Part shown: positions 1-7,493 of the stretch, in pieces
Numbering within the stretch: position 1 is the first letter of the stretch
Layout of the letters: each line of letters opens with the position of its first letter
Notes under the pieces: model-generated
The model's input: the letters and a program-made list of their open reading frames with translations, nothing else
Databases searched by the model: none
Told to the model about the DNA's origin: nothing
Program-made: the position numbers and the translations under genes
NCBI GenBank assembly: GCA_028292345.1
Contig: JAQGMN010000026.1
Span: 1-12,747, forward strand
Direction: 5' to 3'
DNA: 12,747 nucleotides
Source: Polaromonas sp.
GTDB lineage: Bacteria; Pseudomonadota; Gammaproteobacteria; Burkholderiales; Burkholderiaceae_C

Positions 1-1019
1 GTATCAGCCGCCGCGTTCAGCGCAAACAGCTCATGCAGCTTGGCCTGCAGCAGCGCCTTGTCGGGCAACTGCGTCTGGTAGTCGGCGATCAGCGCCGGGG
101 ACAGGCTGCGGCTGAGCGCGTACTCGACCACTTCCTCGTCCTTGCTGGCGCACAGCAGCACACCGATGGCGGCGTGCTCGTGCGGCTTTTTCACATCGCG
201 GTCCAGGGCTTCGAGGTAGAAACCCAGCTTGCCCAGGTACTCGGGCTCGAAGCGCCCGACTTTCAGTTCAATCGCCACCAGGCAATTGAGCTCACGATGG
301 AAAAACAGCAGGTCCAGCGCAAAGTCGCGCCCGCCCACCTGCAGCGGGAATTCGCTGCCGACAAAGCAGAAATCGCGGCCCAGCTCGATCAGGAAATGCC
401 TGAGCTGCCGCAGCAGACCCTGATGCAAATCGGCCTCCAGGTGGCTCTGGGGCAGGTCCAGGAATTCGACCAGGTAGCTGTCCTTGAACACGCTCAGGGC
501 ATCGGGGTGCGTTTGTGACACCACCGGTGTCACTTTTACCGGGTTGAGCACGGTGCGCTCGAACAGCGCGGTCTTGAACTGGCGCTCCAGCTCGCGCTTG
601 CTCCATTGTTCGCGGATCGCCTGGCGCAGGTAAAACTCGCGCTCCTCGGGCCGCTGGCTCTGGTTGAGGATGATGAGGTTGTGCGTCCACGGCAATTGTC
701 TCGCCAGCGGTGCGACTTTTTCATCGTCGCGGTAGGCCTCGTAGAACTGCCGCATCCGGAACAGGTTCGCGCGGGTAAAGCCGCGCAGACCCGGCTGGGT
801 GCGGGCCAGGTGCGCAGCCAGTTGCGCCACCACGCCATCGCCCCATTGCGCCTGCGCTATCTTGCGGCTGATGGTCTGACCGACCTGCCAGTACAGCTCG
901 ATCAGGGTGGTGTTGACCGCCTGCACAGCGCGCTGGCGGGCGGCGCTGATCAGCGCCGTGATGTCGTCAAAGTCGGCTTGCGGGGCAAGGGCTGGAGGGG
1001 TGGGGTTGGTTGTACTCAT
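1..1019 (-). CDS. YhcG/DUF1016-family PDDEXK nuclease, 3' end cut by window edge
   Basis: The minus-strand frame stays open from an ATG at 1019 to the window edge, giving 339 residues. E. coli YhcG is about 375 residues, so only a short C-terminal piece should be missing. The N-terminal part (about residues 15-185) has the DUF1016_N pattern, with LIELYWQVGQTIS near residue 40 and an Arg/Gln-rich helical stretch. The C-terminal part carries a PDDEXK nuclease core: Asp236 in FALDLLFFH, then Glu251 and Lys253 in AIELKVG, followed by FEPEYLGKLGFYLEALD, which is characteristic of the family. A GAGG motif 8 bases before the ATG supports this start. The family is a predicted structure-specific or restriction-like nuclease and is often found in accessory or defence regions. 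I see no restriction-modification partner here. The physiological role is unknown. Family assignment is firm. Confidence 0.9.
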   Translation of the reverse strand, partial: MSTTNPTPPALAPQADFDDITALISAARQRAVQAVNTTLIELYWQVGQTISRKIAQAQWGDGVVAQLAAHLARTQPGLRGFTRANLFRMRQFYEAYRDDEKVAPLARQLPWTHNLIILNQSQRPEEREFYLRQAIREQWSKRELERQFKTALFERTVLNPVKVTPVVSQTHPDALSVFKDSYLVEFLDLPQSHLEADLHQGLLRQLRHFLIELGRDFCFVGSEFPLQVGGRDFALDLLFFHRELNCLVAIELKVGRFEPEYLGKLGFYLEALDRDVKKPHEHAAIGVLLCASKDEEVVEYALSRSLSPALIADYQTQLPDKALLQAKLHELFALNAAAD

Positions 1020-1174
1020 GGGTGACGCCTCGCTTATTGAAGAGTCAGGCAAGACTGGACTTCTAGGCCGATGACAGCTTTGACCGAAGACAACAACAGA
1101 GATTTTTGGGCGTCTGTCATTTCAAAGCAGCGATAAGCGTAGTGCACGACTGCGCGCGCGAGTCCGCTTGAACG

Positions 1175-1666
1175 CTAGATTAAGCCGACTAAATGAGGTT
1201 GCACCTGCTCGGCGTCCGCTTTGACAAACGAGCAGTACTTTATGCTGTCCGGCGCTGAGAGTGATTCCCCTGCAGTGATGCCGGCTCCGTATGTCACCGC
1301 TGTCCCGTACATACCAAGCTTGCCTGTGAACTCTACGAAATAAGCTTTTCCAGCCACAACATCGATGGTTGTGGACTTGCTCAGAATCAGATTGTCCAAT
1401 AGACCGTAGTCGCTTTTGATTTGGTATTTACCAGGCCGGAGGGATACCGTGAAGTAGCTGTTTGTAGGAAGTTCAGCGACGACGGTGCCGTTGATTCGAA
1501 TGTCAGGCTTGCGTGCATAGGGCGGTGTGTCCAAGCGAAAGACATACAGAGTCGCAGCCTCCGTTTGGATCGGCTGCTGGACGAACTGAGAACCGTGCAC
1601 GGCCGAGGCGCAGCCACTGAGGAGAGTTGCGAGGGCAAGGAAAGCGAAGACGAGCAGGCGGTTCAT
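1175..1666 (-). CDS. DUF2846-type lipoprotein
   Basis: This small predicted lipoprotein has 163 residues from the chosen start. The N-terminus is Met-Asn-Arg, then a hydrophobic stretch, then a lipobox LLSGC with the lipidated cysteine at residue 19. The mature part resembles DUF2846: ATLYVFRLD, then RINGTVVAELPTNSYFTVSLRPGKYQIKS, a compact beta-rich domain in which a small 'name, property, stay-put' segment is followed by a Pro-Gly-Lys turn. The function of the family is unknown. The start is uncertain: an in-frame ATG seven codons upstream (1687) is also possible, and neither has a clear Shine-Dalgarno sequence. A longer frame back to 1774 would put 36 unlikely residues before the signal peptide. 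It lies downstream of glmS on the same strand, about 210 bases away, so it probably has its own promoter. Confidence 0.8.
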   Translation of the reverse strand: MNRLLVFAFLALATLLSGCASAVHGSQFVQQPIQTEAATLYVFRLDTPPYARKPDIRINGTVVAELPTNSYFTVSLRPGKYQIKSDYGLLDNLILSKSTTIDVVAGKAYFVEFTGKLGMYGTAVTYGAGITAGESLSAPDSIKYCSFVKADAEQVQPHLVGLI

Positions 1667-1727
1667 TGGTTGCGTCAAAGTGGACATGAGGTGGAGTGGG
1701 CCTAACGGCCTGGTAAATGTAAAGGGC

Positions 1728-1753
1728 GAATATCCTAATATTTCAGAATATCC
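1728..1753 (-). promoter_or_regulatory. Direct repeat upstream of the DUF2846 gene, possible operator
   Basis: The 8-base word GAATATCC (GGATATTC on the gene's strand) occurs at 1728-1735 and 1746-1753, a period of 18 bases, in a local AT-rich patch 41 to 66 bases before the possible start at 1687. The spacing and position would suit a regulator binding in tandem or a promoter core. No convincing -35/-10 pair was found, so the regulatory role is only inferred. Confidence 0.25.
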
Positions 1754-1878
1754 GCCTAGATGCTGGCCGAACATTGCTTGTTAACGCCAATGGTCGAAAA
1801 CACGACAAGGCAGATTTCCACTAGATTTCGTTGCCATTTTTAAAGCAACAGAAATTCATTCTTCCTATCCCCTCCGCC

Positions 1879-3735
<1,857 letters not shown>

Positions 3736-3813
3736 AAAAAGCACTCCTAGAAAAATGATGGACCGATGCTACGGATTAGCGGCTTTTCAAAGTGTTTTAT
3801 TTTTGGTGATTTA

Positions 3814-3856
3814 TGAAATTAAATTTCAAATCTCAACACCAATGAAATTTTATTTC
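3814..3856. promoter_or_regulatory. Twin palindromes between glmS and the Lrp gene, candidate Lrp operators
   Basis: Two imperfect copies of one palindrome lie in the AT-rich divergent region. The first, 3814-3828, reads TGAAAT-TAA-ATTTCA and is a perfect dyad. The second, 3843-3856, is TGAAAT-TTT-ATTTC, followed by T instead of A. Centres are 29 bases apart, close to three helical turns. Lrp/AsnC proteins bind about 15-bp AT-rich dyads, often in phased arrays next to their own gene, so autoregulation and possibly control of glmS is the simplest reading. The binding itself is inferred. Confidence 0.5.
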
Positions 3857-3859
3857 TTG

Positions 3860-3865
3860 CATAAT
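3860..3865 (+). promoter_or_regulatory. Possible -10 element of the Lrp gene
   Basis: CATAAT matches the -10 consensus TATAAT at five of six bases. It ends 6 bases before the proposed ATG at 3872, so transcription would begin at or next to the start codon and the message would be leaderless or nearly so. No recognisable -35 is present at the expected distance, and the second palindrome fills the spacer region, consistent with repression. Weak call. Confidence 0.3.
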
Positions 3866-3871
3866 CCTTTC

Positions 3872-4357
3872 ATGGAAGAAATATCACTGGACCCGACCGA
3901 CATCAAGTTGCTCGAATGCCTGCAAAGCGATGCCAGCCTGAGCAACCAGGCGCTGGCCGAACGCGTGCATGTGTCGCCGCCCACCTGCCTGCGGCGCGTC
4001 AAGCGCTTGCGCGACGCCGGGCTGATCGAGTGTGAAATCGCGGTGCTGAATGCCGACCGGCTGGCGGCCGCGCTGGGCGCCGGGCTGACCGCGCTGGTGG
4101 AGATTTCGCTGGACCGCCAGGGCGCCGAGTGGCTGGAGGCCTTCGAGGCGCGGGTGGTGGCGGACGACGCCGTGCAGCAGTGCTACCGGGTGTCGCCGGG
4201 GCCGGACTTCATCCTGCTGGTGCATGTGGCCGGCATGCCGGGCTACCTGGCGCTGGCGCAGCGGCTGTTCACCGTTGACGCGAACGTGCGCAATGTGAAG
4301 GCGTTTTTCAGCGTGAAGCGCGCGAAGTTCAGGCCAAAAGTGCTATTTTCGCAATAG
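3872..4357 (+). CDS. Lrp/AsnC family transcriptional regulator
   Basis: This is a 161-residue protein of standard Lrp/AsnC size. Residues 6-60 form the winged helix-turn-helix (LDPTDIKLLECLQSDASLSNQALAERV, then recognition helix SPPTCLRRVKRL at 35-46). The rest is the RAM/AsnC ligand and oligomerisation domain, with CYRVSPGPDFILLVHV in the middle. Such regulators sense amino acids or related small molecules and bind as octamers or dimers. I place the start at 3872 because family members begin a few residues before the first helix. No Shine-Dalgarno sequence precedes it. An in-frame ATG at 3842 would add MKFYFLHNPF but lies on the second palindrome and also lacks a ribosome-binding site. The last codons (RPKVLFSQ) overlap a hairpin repeat, so the C-terminal tail may be a later addition. 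Its target is unknown; glmS and its own gene are the nearest candidates. Confidence 0.92.
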   Translation: MEEISLDPTDIKLLECLQSDASLSNQALAERVHVSPPTCLRRVKRLRDAGLIECEIAVLNADRLAAALGAGLTALVEISLDRQGAEWLEAFEARVVADDAVQQCYRVSPGPDFILLVHVAGMPGYLALAQRLFTVDANVRNVKAFFSVKRAKFRPKVLFSQ

Positions 4358-4390
4358 CAGCAAGCGCTATACGCTATTTATTTTGTAGCA
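4331..4390. repeat. Hairpin-bearing intergenic repeat, resembles dispersed Comamonadaceae repeats
   Basis: This AT-richer segment begins inside the last codons of the Lrp gene and fills the gap to the response regulator gene. It contains TGCTATT/AATAGCA arms, the palindrome AGCGCT, a tandem CGCTAT word (4365-4370 and 4372-4377) and a second weak hairpin GCTA/TAGC (4373-4376 with 4386-4389). From memory, short elements with the words AGGCCAAAA, GCTATT, GCAAGCGCTA and TGTAGC are scattered through Polaromonas, Acidovorax and Rhodoferax genomes. Only one copy is in this window, so dispersal cannot be tested here. Confidence 0.45.
4341..4359. terminator. Hairpin at Lrp/response-regulator convergent junction
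   Basis: A perfect 7-bp stem TGCTATT (4341-4347) with AATAGCA (4353-4359) has a 5-base loop and spans the Lrp stop codon. Read on the minus strand it is followed by CTTTT, as for a factor-independent terminator of the kinase/response-regulator operon. On the plus strand the T-rich stretch is about 17 bases away, so it is less convincing there. Confidence 0.45.
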
Positions 4391-4400
4391 CCTGCAGGCA

Positions 4401-4775
4401 TCACGACCTGACATCGCAATGCTCGCGCACCATGTTGAGCAGCGTGTCGATGTCCACCGGCTTTTTCAGGGAGCGGCAACCGTACCGCGCCTTCAGGTCA
4501 ACCATTTCAACGGCTGCCGACACGGCGATGACAGGAATCGCTGCCCTGTCAGGGTCCGGGCTTTTTTGCAGCGCGTCAAGAAACTCCCAGCCGTTCATCA
4601 CCGGCATCATCAGGTCAAGCAGGATGAGACAAGGGCGCCCGGCCGATTCGAGCTTGTCGAGTCCTTCGCGGCCGTTGGCGGCGGTCTCGACCTTGAAACC
4701 GACCAGTTCCAGCAACTCCCTGAGCGTCTCCCTGATGTCGGGTTCGTCTTCAATCAACAGGATATGGCAGCTCAT
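4401..4775 (-). CDS. Single-domain response regulator (CheY-like receiver)
   Basis: The protein has 124 residues and consists of one receiver domain only. The acidic pocket is Glu9-Asp10 in LLIEDEPD, the phosphoacceptor is Asp54 in LILLDLMMP, the switch Ser is Ser86 in AVSAA, and the conserved Lys is in SLKKPVD (104-105). There is no output domain, so it should act as a phosphate shuttle or by protein contact. The start at 4775 has AAGGA 9 bases upstream. An in-frame upstream start (4838) would overlap the kinase gene and add unlike residues. It lies 49 bases after the stop of the hybrid kinase gene on the same strand, so the two are very probably cotranscribed, and the kinase is its likely phosphodonor. 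Confidence 0.93.
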   Translation of the reverse strand: MSCHILLIEDEPDIRETLRELLELVGFKVETAANGREGLDKLESAGRPCLILLDLMMPVMNGWEFLDALQKSPDPDRAAIPVIAVSAAVEMVDLKARYGCRSLKKPVDIDTLLNMVREHCDVRS

Positions 4776-4824
4776 GGGGTGAAGTCCTTGATGTGTCGCA
4801 TACGGCGCTGGCGGGTCCGTCTGT

Positions 4825-7350
4825 TCAGGAAGCGCCAAGCGGCACGGATGTCAGGCGATGGGCAGGCGCTGGCATACGCTGGTCAGGGAGCAGTACCCGA
4901 AATGTGGAACCCGAGCCTAGCGTGGAGGCAAGCTCCACCTTGCCGCCAAGATTTTCAACCATTTGCCGCACCAGCGCCAGACCCAGGCCAACGCCGGGAA
5001 CGCTCTTGTGCTGCGTCGGTTCGAGTTGCTCGAACGGCAGGAAGACGCGCGCCAGGTCGGCCTGCGCAATGCCGACGCCCGTGTCCACCACCTCGAGCGA
5101 ATGCCAGCCGTCCGAACTCCCCAGCCGCACCGTCACGCTGCCCTGCGGCGTGAATTTCAGCGCATTGGACACCAGGTTGCTCATGACGACCCGCAGCAGG
5201 CGCGGGTCGGTCACCAGGGGCTGCAGCCCTTCAGGCGGGGGCTCGAGCACCAGCCGGACGTTCGGCGGCGTCCGGTCTGCATGCGCCTGGACAATTTGCA
5301 AGGCCAGCGCCCCGAGATCGGTGCTTTCGAGCCGCAACACCACTTTTTCACCTTCAGTGCGGGTGTAGTCGAGCAGGCTTTCCACCAGCGCGGCCATTTG
5401 CCCGGCCGCCCGCGTCAGCCGCCCGATGCGCGGATCGGGCCTCTCGGGCGCCGAAGCCGCCCTGGAGAGCGACAGCAGCTGCGCATTGAGCTGGATCGAC
5501 GACAGCGGGGTCCGCAGTTCATGCGACACCATGCCCAGAAAATGGCTTTTGGCCTGGCTGGCCCGCTCGGCCTGTTCGCGCGCGACTTCGGCGGTGTCGA
5601 GCGCGGTCTGGAGCTGTTGGTGTTTGAGCGCAAGCTCTTTGGCCAGTCCTTCGATGTCGCTGGAGGCGCTGACCAGTTCCTTGCGCATCGTGTCGCCGGC
5701 CCTTTTCAGGGCAATCAGGTTGTCGATGCGCGCCAGCAGCTCTTGCGGCAAAAAGGGCTTGCACAGGTAGTCCTGCGCGCCCGACGTCAGCAGCTTCACG
5801 CGCAGTGCGTCTTCGTCCCTGGCGGTCAGCAGCATCACCGGCACATGGTCGAACGCTGCGCGCGCGCGCAGCGCCGTGACGAGCTGCTCGCCGCTCATGC
5901 GCGGCATCATCAGGTCGGTGACGACGAGGTCGGGGCGCAGCGCCAGCGCGCTTGCCAGCCCTTCCCGGCCGTCGGCCGCAGTGATGACGTTGTACGATTC
6001 GCTCAGCGTGCTGCCGATGAAGGCGCGCATCTCGCGGTTGTCTTCGGCCACCAGCACCACAGGCCGGCCGGCACTGGCTGCAAAGACCGGCTCCACCTCG
6101 CCAGGTGCTTGCGGCTCCAGCCCCTGCAGCGTGCTGTCCAGGGCATTGAGCAGGAACGGCTCGCGCTCAAACGGCTCGTCGTCCAGATCCGGCGCCGCTG
6201 GCACGCGCAGCGGCAGGCGCACTGTGAAGGTCGCGCCCCGCCCGGCCGCAGACACCACGCTGACCACTCCGCCGTGCAGTTGCACGTATTCCCTGACGAT
6301 CGCCAGGCCCAGGCCCGTGCCGCTGGGCTTGTGCCGGCTCATGTCGCCGCCTTCATCGACCTGGTGGAAGCGTTCAAAAATGGCCGCCTGCTGGCTTTTG
6401 GGGATGCCCGGGCCAGAATCGGCCACGGACAGGTGCAGTTCGGAGTTTTTTGCTTCCAGCCGGACCGTGATCCGGCCGTTCTCGGGCGTGAACTTGAAGG
6501 CGTTCGCCAGCAGGTTGACGAGCACCCGCTCGAGCATGTCCGGGTCGGTTTCGACGGCCAGGCGGCCGGCCGGCGCTTCGATGCGGTAGGCAATGCGTCG
6601 CTGCTCGGCGAGCAGATCGAACTGCGAGGCCATGCGCCGAAACCATGTCGCCAGGTCGATGCAGACATAGTGGGCGTCCATCTTGCCATCTTCCAGCCGG
6701 GCGATGTCGAGCAGGTCGTTGACCTGCTTGAGCAGGCTTTTGCTGTTGCGGCTGATGCTGTGCAATTGCCGCCGCTGCGCCGTCGTCAGGCCGGGCTCGT
6801 CAAGCATGCGCTCGGCCGGGCCCAGAATGAGCGCCAGCGGCGTGCGCAGTTCATGCGAGACGTTGGCAAAAAACCGCGTCCGGGCCGTGTCGAGTTGCCG
6901 GACCTGACTGTAGAGGGCCTGCAGTTCGGCATTTGCCCTTTCCAGCTCGACACGGCGCTCTTGCGACTGGCGGGCTGCATCGACCACTTTTTCGACTTTC
7001 GGCCGCAGGAACACCAGGCCTATGGCGGTGGCCACCGAGGCCAGCGCGGTGACCGCCTTGAGCAAGCCCTCGGCCAGGTAGTCGGGGCGCCAGACCGTCC
7101 AGATCTTCATAAAATGGGTCAGCCCGCACAGGCCGATGAACAGCGCCATGGCAATGAACACCGGGCTGAAGGGCGGTCGGATGCGTCGCACCATCCGGTA
7201 CCCGACAAGCGAAATGCCAAGATAGGCCGTGCCAATCAGCGCATCGGACAGCACATGCATCCACAGCAGGCCCGGCAGCCACAGATAACAATGCCCGTGC
7301 GGCATGAAGTGGCGGCTCTCCTGAAGTACCTGGCTGAGCCAGTTGGGCAT
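4825..7350 (-). CDS. Hybrid histidine kinase with ethylene-receptor-like membrane domain and two kinase cores
   Basis: The protein has 841 residues. Residues about 15-117 form three hydrophobic helices that match the ETR1/bacterial ethylene-binding domain: FMPHGHCYLW, then SDALIGTAY (Asp36, Tyr43), Ile46, and FIGLCGLTHFMKIWTVW (Ile72, Cys75, His79). A coiled coil leads to HisKA-1 (His166 in FFANVSHELRTP) and HATPase-1 (about 270-383, NAFKFTPENG, GTGLGLAIV). A receiver follows at about 428-545 (Asp479 in VVTDLMMP, CKPF). Another coiled coil leads to HisKA-2 (His610 in MVSHELRTP) and HATPase-2 (about 710-825, NALKFTPQG, GVGLGLALV). It is an inner-membrane sensor; copper-dependent ethylene binding is known for plant and Synechocystis relatives but is only inferred here. 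I prefer the ATG at 7350 (GCGAGA upstream); a TTG at 7368 would add six residues. Unlike ETR1 there is no GAF domain. It heads an operon with the single receiver gene. Confidence 0.93.
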   Translation of the reverse strand: MPNWLSQVLQESRHFMPHGHCYLWLPGLLWMHVLSDALIGTAYLGISLVGYRMVRRIRPPFSPVFIAMALFIGLCGLTHFMKIWTVWRPDYLAEGLLKAVTALASVATAIGLVFLRPKVEKVVDAARQSQERRVELERANAELQALYSQVRQLDTARTRFFANVSHELRTPLALILGPAERMLDEPGLTTAQRRQLHSISRNSKSLLKQVNDLLDIARLEDGKMDAHYVCIDLATWFRRMASQFDLLAEQRRIAYRIEAPAGRLAVETDPDMLERVLVNLLANAFKFTPENGRITVRLEAKNSELHLSVADSGPGIPKSQQAAIFERFHQVDEGGDMSRHKPSGTGLGLAIVREYVQLHGGVVSVVSAAGRGATFTVRLPLRVPAAPDLDDEPFEREPFLLNALDSTLQGLEPQAPGEVEPVFAASAGRPVVLVAEDNREMRAFIGSTLSESYNVITAADGREGLASALALRPDLVVTDLMMPRMSGEQLVTALRARAAFDHVPVMLLTARDEDALRVKLLTSGAQDYLCKPFLPQELLARIDNLIALKRAGDTMRKELVSASSDIEGLAKELALKHQQLQTALDTAEVAREQAERASQAKSHFLGMVSHELRTPLSSIQLNAQLLSLSRAASAPERPDPRIGRLTRAAGQMAALVESLLDYTRTEGEKVVLRLESTDLGALALQIVQAHADRTPPNVRLVLEPPPEGLQPLVTDPRLLRVVMSNLVSNALKFTPQGSVTVRLGSSDGWHSLEVVDTGVGIAQADLARVFLPFEQLEPTQHKSVPGVGLGLALVRQMVENLGGKVELASTLGSGSTFRVLLPDQRMPAPAHRLTSVPLGAS

Positions 7351-7446
7351 GTGGTTCTCGCTGTGCAAAAAAGGGGGGCCATGGCCATGCCGGCGTACCG
7401 GTTCGCACCGGCAGGGGCCAGGGCAATGCAGCTGAGGGCAAGTGTA

Positions 7447-7476
7447 AATATAAATCTACAAATTTTTACAAGTCAT
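7447..7476 (-). promoter_or_regulatory. Candidate promoter of the histidine kinase operon
   Basis: In an AT-rich island between glmU and the kinase gene, the minus strand carries ATGACT (plus-strand 7471-7476, four of six to the -35 consensus), 18 bases, then TATATT (7447-7452, five of six to the -10 consensus). Transcription from about 7440 would give a leader of roughly 90 bases. The island is the only AT-rich stretch in the 143-base gap. Prediction only. Confidence 0.35.
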
Positions 7477-7493
7477 GGCGAAAACCACCGTCT

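Noticed and set aside
525..545. Short palindrome GACACC-ACC-GGTGTC as an operator
   Set aside because: It lies at about residues 160-165 inside the nuclease coding region, far from any start, and short dyads like this are common in GC-rich genes.
1..1019. Part of a restriction-modification or toxin-antitoxin defence system
   Set aside because: No methylase, specificity subunit, toxin or antitoxin gene is visible in the window; the nuclease alone does not support the claim, and the left neighbour is outside the window.
1800..1860. GTTGC/GCAAC hairpin (1830-1849) as a glmS terminator
   Set aside because: Only a 5-bp stem with a 10-base AT-rich loop and no T-tract on the minus strand.
3736..3830. 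glmS riboswitch/ribozyme or a clear glmS promoter upstream of glmS
   Set aside because: The glmS ribozyme is a Gram-positive feature and the leader here is too short for it; no convincing -35/-10 pair could be placed on the minus strand.
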